The translations under genes were made by a program, and so were the position numbers. A stretch of 64,000 nt of DNA, from contig JAFWQU010000006.1 in assembly GCA_017508975.1 (NCBI GenBank), positions 1 to 64,000 of the forward strand, written 5' to 3'. This DNA comes from Clostridia bacterium (GTDB taxonomy: Bacteria; Bacillota; Clostridia; Christensenellales; Aristaeellaceae). The notes under the pieces are model-generated. The model did not search any database. It was not told the DNA's origin and saw nothing but the letters and a program-made list of their open reading frames with translations. Shown here piece after piece: positions 1 through 7,383 of this stretch (position 1 is its first letter; each line of letters begins with the position of its first letter).

Positions 1-145
1 ATAGAATAGCCCGTTTACGGGCGACCGGAACAAGCCCCTCGCAAGTGGCAGACCGTATTGCGCCTGCGAGGGCGCCAGCTAGTATCCTAGGGCTATGCCC
101 GCATATGAAAAGCCACCGGCTACGCCGGTGGATGTTTACTCAATA
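1..145 (+). mobile_element. possible right end (omega-RNA end) of an IS200/IS605-type element
   Basis: The stretch has no convincing gene. It holds a GC-rich segment followed by a perfect 8-bp stem-loop (CCACCGGC, loop TAC, GCCGGTGG at 113-131) and then ATGTTTACTCAAT. A subterminal hairpin followed closely by a TCAA-like cleavage tetranucleotide is the known layout of the right end of IS200/IS605 elements, where the TnpB guide RNA also ends. The transposase or TnpB gene would lie left of the window and is not visible, so this rests on hairpin geometry and general resemblance only. It could instead be an unrelated intergenic hairpin. Confidence 0.35.
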
Positions 146-168
146 CCAATATCCCCCAAAGAGACTCA

Positions 169-213
169 CAAAACCCCTCTCCGGAATGATCATCGATCAT
201 CCCGGGAGAGGGG
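169..213 (-). terminator. intrinsic terminator downstream of the zinc-ribbon gene
   Basis: On the minus strand a long GC-rich stem (CCCCTCTCC pairing with GGAGAGGGG) around an AT-rich loop is followed by TTTTGTG. It lies about 20 bases after the stop codon at 235, the right place to end that transcript. The stem resembles the repB module found elsewhere in the window. Confidence 0.65.
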
Positions 214-234
214 TCGGGAGAGAGGCCGTTCGGT

Positions 235-564
235 TTACTCCGGCTGCTCCTCCGCATCCTCCTGTACTTCCGTGAACAGCTCTTCGACAATGGCTTTGGC
301 GGCTTCCAGCTCCTCATACGGCACATAAAAGATGTTCTTCTCCAGCACCACACCGATGCGGGAAGTGATGCCGGCGCCGATCGCGTCCTTCTTCATGAAG
401 GGAATCTGGTTCTGGCGCAGCAGGTCCTCGAGGACGCTGGAGTTAATGTAGCCCAGCTCCGTCAGAAAGCAGGGATCCTTCGCCTCAGGCTCCCGGACTC
501 TCCGGCTTTTGCAGACCGGGCAGCGGTCTGAGTCTATAATCCTACAACACTTTTCGCAGTACAT
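235..564 (-). CDS. zinc-ribbon protein with DUF2007-like domain
   Basis: 109 residues, ATG start chosen because GGAAAGGAG lies 8 bases upstream; the open frame continues further upstream only through repeat DNA. The N-terminus has two CxxC pairs (C3/C6 with the adjacent C7, and C15/C18: MYCEKCC and CPVC) that form a short zinc ribbon. The rest resembles DUF2007, a small alpha/beta domain described as a putative signal transducer; the segment with LTELGYINSSVLEDLL and the ending YEELEAAKAIVEELF is typical. The acidic tail is probably unstructured. The function is not known. It is transcribed alone, ending at the hairpin at 169-213, with a repeat block upstream separating it from aroK. Confidence 0.75.
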   Translation of the reverse strand: MYCEKCCRIIDSDRCPVCKSRRVREPEAKDPCFLTELGYINSSVLEDLLRQNQIPFMKKDAIGAGITSRIGVVLEKNIFYVPYEELEAAKAIVEELFTEVQEDAEEQPE

Positions 565-603
565 TTTGTACTCTCCTTTCCGCTGTGTTTCTTTAAGAAA
601 GAG

Positions 604-895
604 GTTTCGCGCCTGCGGGCGCGACCAGGGCTTTCCGATCGCCCTGGACCTTCGGCAGCATCCTCTTTTGGAGGCTTTGGGATAGCAAGACAGAGCGCCC
701 TTCGGGCACCGCCCCAGCAAGTTGGGGCGGCACAGGTTACTGGACAACGCTGACTCAGACACTCCAAAAAGGTGCATCCCCGAAGAGTCCAGAGGCGATC
801 GGAAAGCCTCTGGTCGCGGCCCGCAGGCCGCGAAACCTCTATCTCTGTCGTCCCAGCTTGCTGGGGAGATGCCGCGCAAGCGGCAGAGGGGCTGT
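604..895. repeat. composite repeat block: repA (604-656), repC-like (690-735), inverted repA (781-837), inverted repC (849-892)
   Basis: The 350-base gap between aroK and the zinc-ribbon gene is filled by interspersed repeat modules. The plus-oriented repA copy has a CGCGCCTGCGGGCGCG palindrome followed by CCAGGGC/GCCCTGG around the loop TTTCCGATC. The inverted copy uses the alternative stem CCAGAGGC/GCCTCTGG. repC is recognised by CCCCAGCAAGYTGGGG next to a second small hairpin. Open reading frames through this block are translations of repeats and are not genes. Confidence 0.85.
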
Positions 896-914
896 CCTCA
901 ATTCCGAATCAGTC

Positions 915-1469
915 TCACCGCTCCCCCCGCCGCGCGTCGTCCCTTGGCGGGGCCTGCAGGCGGAAATTGGTTTTCAGCAGCTGCTCCATCGCGCTTACGC
1001 CGGCGTAGTAGCCGTGGGAGTTGTCCAGCACCAGGTCCGCGGAGGCGCGGTAGGTGGCGATGCGCTGGTGGTACAGGGACTCCACGTCCTCCAGCCCCTT
1101 TCCGGCGAAGATCGGCCGCCGGTCGAGCTTGATGTCCCCCAGAATCTGCTCCAGCGGGCGGTCTACCAGCACGATCACGCCGAAGTTCCGCATGATCTCC
1201 CGGTTCTCCGGCTGGATCACCGTGCCGCCGCCGGTGGAGATCAGGCCCGGCTCCTCGCGCGTGATCTGGATCAGCAGGTTCTTCTCCGCCGTGCGGAACA
1301 CCGCCTCGCCCCAGCGCGCGAAGATCTCTACGGTGGAGCAGCCGAAGATCTCCGCGATCCGCCGGTCCATGTCCACATAGTTGAGCTTCAGGTTCGCCGC
1401 GACCTTGCGGCCGAGGCTGCTCTTGCCCGACCCGGGCATCCCGATTAGAAACACATGGCGCTCAAGCAT
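915..1469 (-). CDS. aroK: shikimate kinase
   Basis: 184 residues; phosphorylates shikimate at the 3-hydroxyl with ATP in the chorismate pathway, in the cytosol. A Walker A loop GMPGSGKS lies at residues 10-17, the shikimate-binding Asp motif VDMDRRI near 32-38, and the glycine triplet of the substrate site in STGGGTV. The lid region carries RRPIF. The length suits the family. Translation is probably coupled to the upstream chorismate mutase gene: the ATG lies inside that gene's last codons, an 8-base overlap. The C-terminal tail (RDDARRGER) runs a little beyond the usual domain end. No other aro genes are in the window. Confidence 0.93.
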   Translation of the reverse strand: MLERHVFLIGMPGSGKSSLGRKVAANLKLNYVDMDRRIAEIFGCSTVEIFARWGEAVFRTAEKNLLIQITREEPGLISTGGGTVIQPENREIMRNFGVIVLVDRPLEQILGDIKLDRRPIFAGKGLEDVESLYHQRIATYRASADLVLDNSHGYYAGVSAMEQLLKTNFRLQAPPRDDARRGER

Positions 1470-1737
1470 TCCGCATCTCCTCCTCCTGAACCTGGCGGCT
1501 GAGCGCCATCAATCCCTCAAAGAAACGGTCGCAGGCGTCCCCCAGCGCGGGATCCTTCAGCCAGGCCCGCCGGCTTGCGAGGACCTGCGCCTCCCGCGCC
1601 GCGTCGCGCACCGGCAGGCCCCGCTGCGCTTTGGCCCGCGCAATCTCCCGGGCGAGGGCCAGGCGGCGCTCCAACAGCGCTGTCAGCTCCCGGTCCAGCC
1701 CGTCCAGCTCACCCCGCAGCTCCTGCAGCTCCCGCAT
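1462..1737 (-). CDS. chorismate mutase, AroQ (type II) fold
   Basis: 91 residues, all helical, matching a single AroQ chorismate mutase domain that converts chorismate to prephenate for Phe/Tyr synthesis. The start LRGELDGLDRELTALLERR fits helix 1 of the family, with an active-site Arg (R25) and a conserved Lys in ARAKAQRG; helices 2 and 3 contain REAQVL and CDRFFEGLMALSRQ. It is first in a two-gene operon with aroK and overlaps it by 8 bases. GGGCGGGAGAGGC precedes the ATG. Such monofunctional mutases are common in Clostridia. Assignment is by pattern, and the short helical fold makes it less certain than the kinase. Confidence 0.8.
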   Translation of the reverse strand: MRELQELRGELDGLDRELTALLERRLALAREIARAKAQRGLPVRDAAREAQVLASRRAWLKDPALGDACDRFFEGLMALSRQVQEEEMRNA

Positions 1738-1771
1738 GCCTCTCCCGCCCTTCTTTTTTTTTCATACTTAA

Positions 1772-1800
1772 ATTATAACCGCATTCCCCGCTCCCGTCAA
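1772..1800 (-). promoter_or_regulatory. sigma-A promoter of the chorismate mutase-aroK operon
   Basis: On the minus strand TTGACG (1795-1800) and a perfect TATAAT (1772-1777) are separated by exactly 17 bases, about 35 bases upstream of the chorismate mutase ATG. Confidence 0.75.
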
Positions 1801-1854
1801 GGAATGTCCCTTGCGGTCGCCTTTCGGCCTTTTAGGCCATGCAGAACAAAAACA

Positions 1855-1881
1855 TTTCAAACTTCTGAAATATGTTATAAT
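1855..1881 (+). promoter_or_regulatory. probable promoter of serC-serA
   Basis: TATAAT at 1876-1881 lies 39 bases before the serC ATG. The -35 region is weak (TTTCAA at 1855-1860, spacing about 15). A small inverted repeat, TTTCA...TGAAA, overlaps it and could be an operator. It diverges from the aroK-operon promoter 80 bases away. Confidence 0.5.
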
Positions 1882-1920
1882 CTCCTCCGGAACCCAAACA
1901 ACCGGACGGAGGGAAACACG

Positions 1921-3003
1921 ATGAGCAGAGTTTATAACTTTTCCGCGGGCCCGGCTTGTCTGCCGGAGGAAGTTCTGCGCCAGTGCGCGGCGGAGATGCT
2001 GGAGTACGGCACCTCGGGCATGAGCGTGATGGAGATGAGCCATCGCTCGAAGGATTTCGAGGCGATCCTCGACCAGGCGGAGGCCGACCTGCGCGAGCTG
2101 GTGGGCATCCCGGAGAACTACAAGGTTCTCTTCCTGCAGGGCGGCGGCAACACGCAGTTCGCCATGGTGCCCATGAACCTGATGCGCAACAAGGTCGCGG
2201 ACTACATCCTCACCGGCCAGTGGGCGAAGAAGGCCGCCGCCGAGGCGAAACTCTACGGCCAGGTCAACATCATCGCCTCCTCCGCGGATAAGACCTTCTC
2301 CTATATCCCGGACTGCTCCGACCTGCCGGTGAGCCCGGACGCGGACTATGTCTATATCTGCCAGAACAACACGATCTACGGCACCGTGTTCAAGACCCTG
2401 CCCGACACCAAGGGCAAGGACCTCGTCAGCGACGTCTCCTCCATGCTGCTCTCCGAGCCCATGGACGTGACGAAGTACGGCGTCGTCTGGGGCGGCGTGC
2501 AGAAGAACGTCGGCCCCGCGGGCGTGACCATCGTGATCATCCGTGAGGACCTGATCCGCGAGGACGTGCTCCCCGGGACGCCCACCATGCTGCGCTACAA
2601 GACCCATGCGGACAACAAGTCCCTCTACAACACCCCGCCCTGCTGGAACATCTACGTCTGCGGCCTTGTGTTCAAGTGGCTCAAGGCCATGGGCGGCCTC
2701 GAGGAGATGCAGCGCCGGAACATCGCCAAGGCGAAGGTGCTCTACGACTTCCTCGACCAGAGCGAACTCTTCCACGGCACCGTCCGCAAGGAGGACCGCT
2801 CCCTGATGAACGTGCCGTTCGTAACCGGCAACGAGGACATCGACAAGAAGTTCATCGCCGCCGCGACCGCCGCGGGCTTCAAGAACCTGAAGGGCCACCG
2901 CACCGTGGGCGGCATGCGCGCCTCCATCTACAACGCCATGCCCATGGAGGGCGTCCAGGCTCTGGTGGACTTCATGGCCGCCTTTGAGAAGGAGAATCGC
3001 TGA
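1921..3003 (+). CDS. serC: phosphoserine aminotransferase
   Basis: 360 residues. This PLP enzyme converts 3-phosphohydroxypyruvate plus glutamate to phosphoserine, the second step of serine synthesis. The start MSRVYNFSAGPACLPEEVL is the family hallmark, and the PLP-binding lysine is K195 in GVQKNVGPAG. The glycine-rich substrate loop FLQGGGNTQF and the end motif HRTVGGMRASIYNAMP are also present. The ATG at 1921 follows GGACGGAGGG; the frame stays open upstream but has no sensible start there. serA follows after one base, so the two are co-transcribed. Confidence 0.97.
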   Translation: MSRVYNFSAGPACLPEEVLRQCAAEMLEYGTSGMSVMEMSHRSKDFEAILDQAEADLRELVGIPENYKVLFLQGGGNTQFAMVPMNLMRNKVADYILTGQWAKKAAAEAKLYGQVNIIASSADKTFSYIPDCSDLPVSPDADYVYICQNNTIYGTVFKTLPDTKGKDLVSDVSSMLLSEPMDVTKYGVVWGGVQKNVGPAGVTIVIIREDLIREDVLPGTPTMLRYKTHADNKSLYNTPPCWNIYVCGLVFKWLKAMGGLEEMQRRNIAKAKVLYDFLDQSELFHGTVRKEDRSLMNVPFVTGNEDIDKKFIAAATAAGFKNLKGHRTVGGMRASIYNAMPMEGVQALVDFMAAFEKENR

Positions 3004-3004
3004 A

Positions 3005-4180
3005 ATGAAAGACCGCAAGATCTACTGCCTGAACAACATCGCCCGCGTGGGCACGGACCGCTTCCGCCCGGGCTATGAGCTCGTGGACGCCATCGACGAG
3101 GCCGCGGGCGTGCTCGTCCGTTCCGCCGACATGAAGGAGATGGCCTTCCCCGCGGGACTGCGCGCCATCGCCCGCGCCGGCGCCGGTGTCAACAACATTC
3201 CGCTGGACCGCTGCGCCGAGGAGGGCATCGTCGTCTTCAATACCCCCGGCGCCAACGCCAACTCCGTCAAGGAGCTCGTTTTTGTCGGCCTGCTGCTGGC
3301 TGCCCGCGACATCGCCGGGGGCATCGCCTGGGTTCGCGAGAACAAGGATGATCCCGCCATCGCCAAGACCACCGAGAAGGCCAAGAAGGCCTTCGCCGGG
3401 CATGAGCTGCAGGGCAAGACCCTGGGCGTGATCGGCCTGGGCGCCATCGGCGTGCTCGTGGCCAACGCCGCCGTCGGCCTGGGCATGAAGGTGCTGGGCT
3501 TCGACCCCTACCTGTCCGTGAACGCCGCCTGGAAGCTCTCCCCCGCCGTCCGCCACGCGGAGAAGGTGGATGAGATCTACACCGAGAGCGATTTCGTCAC
3601 CATCCACGTCCCCGCCACCCCCGCCACGAAGGGCATGGTCAGCGCCGAGGCTATCGCGAAGATGAAGGACGGCGCCGTCCTGCTGAACTTCGCCCGCGAC
3701 GCGCTGGTGGACGAGGCCGCTGTGGCTGAGGCGCTCGCCTCCGGCAAGCTGGCCCGCTACGTCTCCGATTTCCCGAACCCCGTCAGCGCCGCGATGGACA
3801 AAGCCATCGTGATCCCGCACCTGGGCGCCTCCACCGAGGAAGCCGAGGACAACTGCGCGGTCATGGCCGTGGACGAGCTGCAGGACTACCTCGACAACGG
3901 CAACATCCTGCACTCCGTGAACTATCCCGACGTCAACGCCGGCGTCTGCGAGACTGCGGCCCGCGTCGCGATCCTCCACCGCAACATCCCCAACATGCTC
4001 TCCCAGATCACGGCCTTCTTCGGCAGCCAGGGCCTGAACATCGAGAACATGGCCAACAAGAGCCGCGGCGAGTACGCCTACACGCTCCTTGACCTCTCCG
4101 AGCCCATGCCCCGCGACACCGTCGAGCACCTGAAGGCCATCGAGGGCGTCCTCCGCGTCCGCCGGGTGACGGAAAAGTAA
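3005..4180 (+). CDS. serA: D-3-phosphoglycerate dehydrogenase, short ACT-domain type
   Basis: 391 residues; oxidises 3-phosphoglycerate to 3-phosphohydroxypyruvate with NAD, the first step of serine synthesis. The Rossmann motif GVIGLGAIG is at residues 141-149. A typical 2-hydroxyacid dehydrogenase core is followed by a C-terminal ACT domain (about 320-391, NIPNMLSQITAFF), which in this family senses serine for feedback control. The start is inferred from the AAGGAGAATCGC ribosome site at the serC end, and the gene begins one base after the serC stop. It is shorter than the roughly 525-residue type because the intervening ASB domain is missing. Confidence 0.95.
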   Translation: MKDRKIYCLNNIARVGTDRFRPGYELVDAIDEAAGVLVRSADMKEMAFPAGLRAIARAGAGVNNIPLDRCAEEGIVVFNTPGANANSVKELVFVGLLLAARDIAGGIAWVRENKDDPAIAKTTEKAKKAFAGHELQGKTLGVIGLGAIGVLVANAAVGLGMKVLGFDPYLSVNAAWKLSPAVRHAEKVDEIYTESDFVTIHVPATPATKGMVSAEAIAKMKDGAVLLNFARDALVDEAAVAEALASGKLARYVSDFPNPVSAAMDKAIVIPHLGASTEEAEDNCAVMAVDELQDYLDNGNILHSVNYPDVNAGVCETAARVAILHRNIPNMLSQITAFFGSQGLNIENMANKSRGEYAYTLLDLSEPMPRDTVEHLKAIEGVLRVRRVTEK

Positions 4181-4194
4181 GCAAAACCATTGCG

Positions 4195-4225
4195 GCCCCT
4201 GGCGTCAAACCGTCAGGGGCTTTTG
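4195..4225 (+). terminator. terminator of serC-serA
   Basis: A stem GCCCCTGGCG / CGTCAGGGGC with loop TCAAAC is followed by TTTTG, 15 bases after the serA stop. Confidence 0.8.
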
Positions 4226-4250
4226 AATGCCTGCGATTTCCAGAAAAACA

Positions 4251-4279
4251 TTGCCATTCCAATCCGTTCGCGGTATACT
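4251..4279 (+). promoter_or_regulatory. promoter of the DUF3791-DUF3990 cassette
   Basis: TTGCCA (4251-4256) and TATACT (4274-4279) are separated by 17 bases, 35 bases before the first ATG of the cassette. Confidence 0.65.
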
Positions 4280-4313
4280 GGATTACAGAAGGAAGAGCGG
4301 GGAGGCGGAAAGC

Positions 4314-4535
4314 ATGAGCGAAAGACAGATTGGGATTGCGGACATGCAATGCTGGGTTTTTCGTCACGCGCAAAAGAAATGGAAGCTCTCTCCCTCCGCC
4401 TGCGCGGAACTGTTCCGCCGGTATGATCTGCTGGGATACATTTCCGAATGCTATGATCTCCTCCATGTCAGCAGCTATGAGTGCGCGCTGGAGGATCTGG
4501 AGGACATTCTCCGCCGCAAGGGGGTGGCGGTATGA
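4314..4535 (+). CDS. DUF3791 protein, putative antitoxin-like partner
   Basis: 73 residues, small and helical. The second half (LFRRYDLLGYISECYDLLH) matches the DUF3791 pattern of a short helix followed by YD-LL-YI--YD-LH. The ATG at 4314 follows GGGGAGGCGG; a longer frame starts upstream without a ribosome site. Its stop overlaps the start of the DUF3990 gene as ATGA, so translation is coupled. DUF3791 proteins often lie beside DUF3990 genes, so a partner or antidote role is plausible but inferred. No DNA-binding motif is evident. Confidence 0.8.
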   Translation: MSERQIGIADMQCWVFRHAQKKWKLSPSACAELFRRYDLLGYISECYDLLHVSSYECALEDLEDILRRKGVAV

Positions 4536-5107
4536 TCTCTCTTCCGCCGGACGGGATCCTGTATCATGGCAGTTACATGGAGGTTTCTCATCCTGATCTT
4601 TCTCTGTGCAGGTCAGGACTCGATTTCGGAAAAGGGTTCTATGTCACCTCCTCTCTGATCCAGGCCGTTTCCTATGTGCCTGCCTCTGTCCGGAAAGCGA
4701 AGAGGCGGGAACTGCTGGATGCATCTTTTCCGGAATCCGACGGGAGGGTCTCCGTCTATCGGTTCGTCTCCAATCCCGGTCTCCGCATCCACTGCTTTGA
4801 AAGCGCAGATGAAGAATGGCTTCATTTCGCCGCCTGCAACCGGGATCGGGGATTGTTTCCGGAAATGCGTGAGAGATATGCCGCTATGGATATTATCGGC
4901 GGCAAGGTGGCAGATGACCAGACCGCCATCACGCTGAACAACTATGTGTCCGGCGCTTACGGGATTCCGGGTACCGCCCGGGCCGACCGTACCGCCATCG
5001 AACTGCTGGAACCGGAGCGTCTGTCGGATCAATTCTGCTTCCGGACCGAACGCGCCCTTCAATCTCTGCGCTTCATCAGGAGTGACCGCTATGGCGATAT
5101 ACGATAG
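4532..5107 (+). CDS. DUF3990 protein, probable ADP-ribosyltransferase-fold effector
   Basis: 191 residues. The order of motifs fits DUF3990: LYHGS (H12), DFGKGFYVT (Y37), an EWLHFAACNR block near 95-104, MDIIGGKVADDQ near 119-130, and the ending DQFCFRTERALQSL (Q167). As I recall, DUF3990 belongs to the ADP-ribosyltransferase clan. In that reading H12 and Y37 would be the first two members of an H-Y-E type triad and Q167 would sit near the usual catalytic Glu, an unusual substitution if the alignment holds. The ATG overlaps the DUF3791 stop, and the next gene starts inside this one. There is no signal peptide, so it acts in the cytosol. Toxin activity is inferred from context. Confidence 0.8.
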   Translation: MISLPPDGILYHGSYMEVSHPDLSLCRSGLDFGKGFYVTSSLIQAVSYVPASVRKAKRRELLDASFPESDGRVSVYRFVSNPGLRIHCFESADEEWLHFAACNRDRGLFPEMRERYAAMDIIGGKVADDQTAITLNNYVSGAYGIPGTARADRTAIELLEPERLSDQFCFRTERALQSLRFIRSDRYGDIR

Positions 5108-5330
5108 TCCCATCACCACCGAACAGAAAGAAGCGACGGCCATCACCGTGATGCGCTGCATGCTGACCGCCTACGCGGAGGAGAAGCAGCTGCCGTTTGA
5201 ACAGGTCATGCTGGCGTTTTCCCAGTCCCGGACCTATGAAGCCCTGTTTGATTTTTCCACGGAAATCTGGAAAGAAGGACCCGAGTATCTCCGGGGATTC
5301 TATGACGAAGAGCTGGAACGGAGTGCGTAA
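5091..5330 (+). CDS. small helical protein, third gene of the DUF3990 cassette
   Basis: 79 residues, acidic and predicted helical, with no signal peptide or membrane segment. The ATG at 5091 has AGGAG upstream and overlaps the last 17 bases of the DUF3990 gene, so the three genes form one tight unit. The pattern AYAEEKQLPFEQVMLAFS...LFDFSTEIW loosely resembles the DUF3791 layout (a helix with a YAEE-like motif, then a second helix pair). It may be a diverged relative of the first gene. I do not recognise a named family. A second antidote or a complex subunit are both possible. Confidence 0.7.
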   Translation: MAIYDSPITTEQKEATAITVMRCMLTAYAEEKQLPFEQVMLAFSQSRTYEALFDFSTEIWKEGPEYLRGFYDEELERSA

Positions 5331-5366
5331 GCTTTCAAAACAAGATCAGTATAAGGAGTCCCCTCT

Positions 5367-5702
5367 ATGCCTCGTCAAAGTATTCTGGATATGCCGGTTT
5401 CGCGCGTGTACCCGCTGCTGCTGCAGAAGGTGGAGCGCAAGGGCCGGACGAAAGAGGAACTGGATACGGTCATTGCCTGGCTGACCGGGCATGACATGCG
5501 GAAGGTCGATCCGGCGATGCCCTACGGCGCGTTTTTCGAGCAGGCGCCGGCGATGAACCCGCGGGCGTCGCTGATCACGGGCAAGGTCTGCGGCATTGCG
5601 GTCGAGACCATCGCGGACCCGACCATGCAGAAGATCCGCTGGCTGGACAAGCTGGTGGATGAGCTGGCGAAGGGCCGGCCGATGGAGAAGATTCTGCGGT
5701 GA
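5367..5702 (+). CDS. DUF2200 family protein
   Basis: 111 residues, cytosolic, without signal or membrane segments. The sequence fits DUF2200 (MPVSRVYPLLLQKVERKGRT near the start, WLTGHD around residue 40, then MPYGAFFEQAPAMNP and IRWLDKLVDELAKGRPM). The family is small and of unknown function. The ATG follows AAGGAGTCCCCTCT with good spacing. It lies 36 bases after the DUF3990 cassette on the same strand, so it could be read by the same transcript, but the wide distribution of DUF2200 argues against a required link. A hairpin with T-runs follows near 5712-5745. Confidence 0.8.
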   Translation: MPRQSILDMPVSRVYPLLLQKVERKGRTKEELDTVIAWLTGHDMRKVDPAMPYGAFFEQAPAMNPRASLITGKVCGIAVETIADPTMQKIRWLDKLVDELAKGRPMEKILR

Positions 5703-5832
5703 GGCACAGCGGCGGGCGGGGTTTTTCCCTGCCTGCCATTTTTTGGCTGCTCCGGCTTTTCATGAGCCGGATTATGCTGTATACTGGCCGCAGATTGATC
5801 CAACGATACAGACTTTTTCAGGAGGTGTGCGC

Positions 5833-7188
5833 ATGTCTGAAATGATCTCCCCGTCCGTCAACCGCTGTTCCTATCCGAGCGAACTGAAGATCACCGATCT
5901 GCGGTTTACGGATATCATCGGGGCGCCGTTCCACTGCACCCTGATGAAAATCTACACCAACCAGGGACTGGTCGGTCTCAGCGAGGTCCGGGACGGCGCG
6001 AACCGGGTTTACGCGGAGATGCTCAAGAGCCGCCTGCTGGGGGAGAACCCGTGCAATGTCGAGAAGCTGTTCCGCCGGATCAGACAGTTCGGCGGGCCTG
6101 CGCGGCAGGGCGGCGGTGTCTGCGGCGTGGAGGTCGGGCTCTGGGACCTGGCGGGAAAGGCCTACGGCGTGCCCGTGTACCAGATGCTGGGCGGCAAGTA
6201 CCGCGACCGGATCCGCTGCTACTGCGACACGGACGTGGAGGGCAAGCACACCGGCACGCAGATGGGCCAGGCCCTGAAAGCCCGGATGGAGAAGGGGTTC
6301 ACCTTCCTGAAGATGGACCTCGGCCTCGGGGAGCTCTTCGGCGAGCCCGGCACGATCAACGCGCCCCTGGGCATGCTCGAGGAGCTGCAGGAGACCCACC
6401 GCCGGGCGGAGAGCGCGGACTCCGCGGAGGAGCGGCGCTACTGGCGGAACCGTGCCTATGATCTGGAGAACATCCCGCATCCCTTCACGGGCATCCACCT
6501 GACGGAGAAGGGCTTCGACCGCCTGGAGCAGTATGTGGCGGACGTGCGCAGCGTGATCGGGTACGAGATTCCCCTGGCGATCGACCACTTCGGCCATCTG
6601 CCCGTGGAGGACTGCATCCGCCTGTGCCGCCGGCTGGAGCGCTACAACATCGCCTGGGCGGAGGACATGATCCCCTGGCAGTACACGGACCAGTACGTCC
6701 GGCTGAGCCAGAGCACCACCGTGCCGATCTGCACCGGCGAGGACATCTTCCTGGCGGAGGGCTTTGAGCCGCTGCTCCGGGCGCGCGGTGTCTCCGTGAT
6801 CCACCCGGACATCCTTTCCTCCGGCGGCATCCTCGAGAACAAGCGGATCGGCGATCTGGCGCAGCGCTACGGCGTGGCGATGGCTGTGCACATGGCCGAA
6901 TCCCCGGTGTCCGCCCTCGCCTGCGTGCACTCCGCCGCTGCGACGGAGAATTTCTACGTGCTGGAAAACCACTCGGTCGACGTGCCCTGGTGGAACGACA
7001 TCACCCTCGGCAATACGAAGCCCCTCGTGCAGGACGGCTTCATCACCGTACCGGACGCGCCCGGCCTCGGCGTGGAGGATTATAACGACGAGGTGCTCCG
7101 GGAGCACCTGCACCCGGACTATCCGGAACTGTGGGCGGAGACCGGCCGCTGGGACGACGTCTACTCCCACGACCGGCTCTGGAGCTGA
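5833..7188 (+). CDS. mandelate racemase/muconate lactonizing enzyme family sugar-acid dehydratase
   Basis: 451 residues, an enolase-superfamily two-domain protein: an N-terminal capping domain (about 1-150) and a TIM barrel. Visible active-site elements are the strand-2 lysine in TFLKMDLG, the metal ligands D in AIDHFGH, E in AWAEDM and E in CTGEDIF, and the barrel-end H in MAVHMAES. In this family these abstract the alpha proton of a carboxylate, most often dehydrating an acid sugar such as gluconate or galactonate. The exact substrate cannot be read. The ATG at 5833 has GGAGGTG upstream. No transporter or kinase is adjacent, so it is probably monocistronic. It is longer than most relatives because of an insertion around residues 180-220. 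Confidence 0.85.
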   Translation: MSEMISPSVNRCSYPSELKITDLRFTDIIGAPFHCTLMKIYTNQGLVGLSEVRDGANRVYAEMLKSRLLGENPCNVEKLFRRIRQFGGPARQGGGVCGVEVGLWDLAGKAYGVPVYQMLGGKYRDRIRCYCDTDVEGKHTGTQMGQALKARMEKGFTFLKMDLGLGELFGEPGTINAPLGMLEELQETHRRAESADSAEERRYWRNRAYDLENIPHPFTGIHLTEKGFDRLEQYVADVRSVIGYEIPLAIDHFGHLPVEDCIRLCRRLERYNIAWAEDMIPWQYTDQYVRLSQSTTVPICTGEDIFLAEGFEPLLRARGVSVIHPDILSSGGILENKRIGDLAQRYGVAMAVHMAESPVSALACVHSAAATENFYVLENHSVDVPWWNDITLGNTKPLVQDGFITVPDAPGLGVEDYNDEVLREHLHPDYPELWAETGRWDDVYSHDRLWS

Positions 7189-7204
7189 GTGGGGAGGAAC
7201 GGCA

Positions 7205-7352
7205 CTGATACCATTCTCAAGGTAAAACTGCAAATCAGGAAAGGGTATGGATCCGAAGGTCCAGGGCGATCGGAAAGCCGCCAGTCCGGCTGCGGACCTG
7301 GTCGCGCCCGCAGGCGCGAAATCTCACTGTTGACGATAAGCATATTCAACCG
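7205..7352 (-). mobile_element. full-length repA element (MITE-like), minus orientation
   Basis: The element fills the gap between the dehydratase and YcaQ-like genes. Its repA core (7253-7322) contains the long form with the extra TCCGCAGCCGGACTGGCGG hairpin segment. The flanks match the longer copies at 10149 and 59150: one side TGCTTATNGTCAACAG, the other TTGCAGTTNTTACNTTGAGA. The outer ends are imperfect inverted repeats of each other. No coding capacity. Confidence 0.75.
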
Positions 7353-7383
7353 AGAACAGGATGAACAACAAGGGAGACTTTGC

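Noticed and set aside
1..145. Coding tail of a TnpB transposase
   Set aside because: Two of the three plus frames are closed at the very start of the window, and the open one shows no TnpB motif. Only a hairpin end can be argued.
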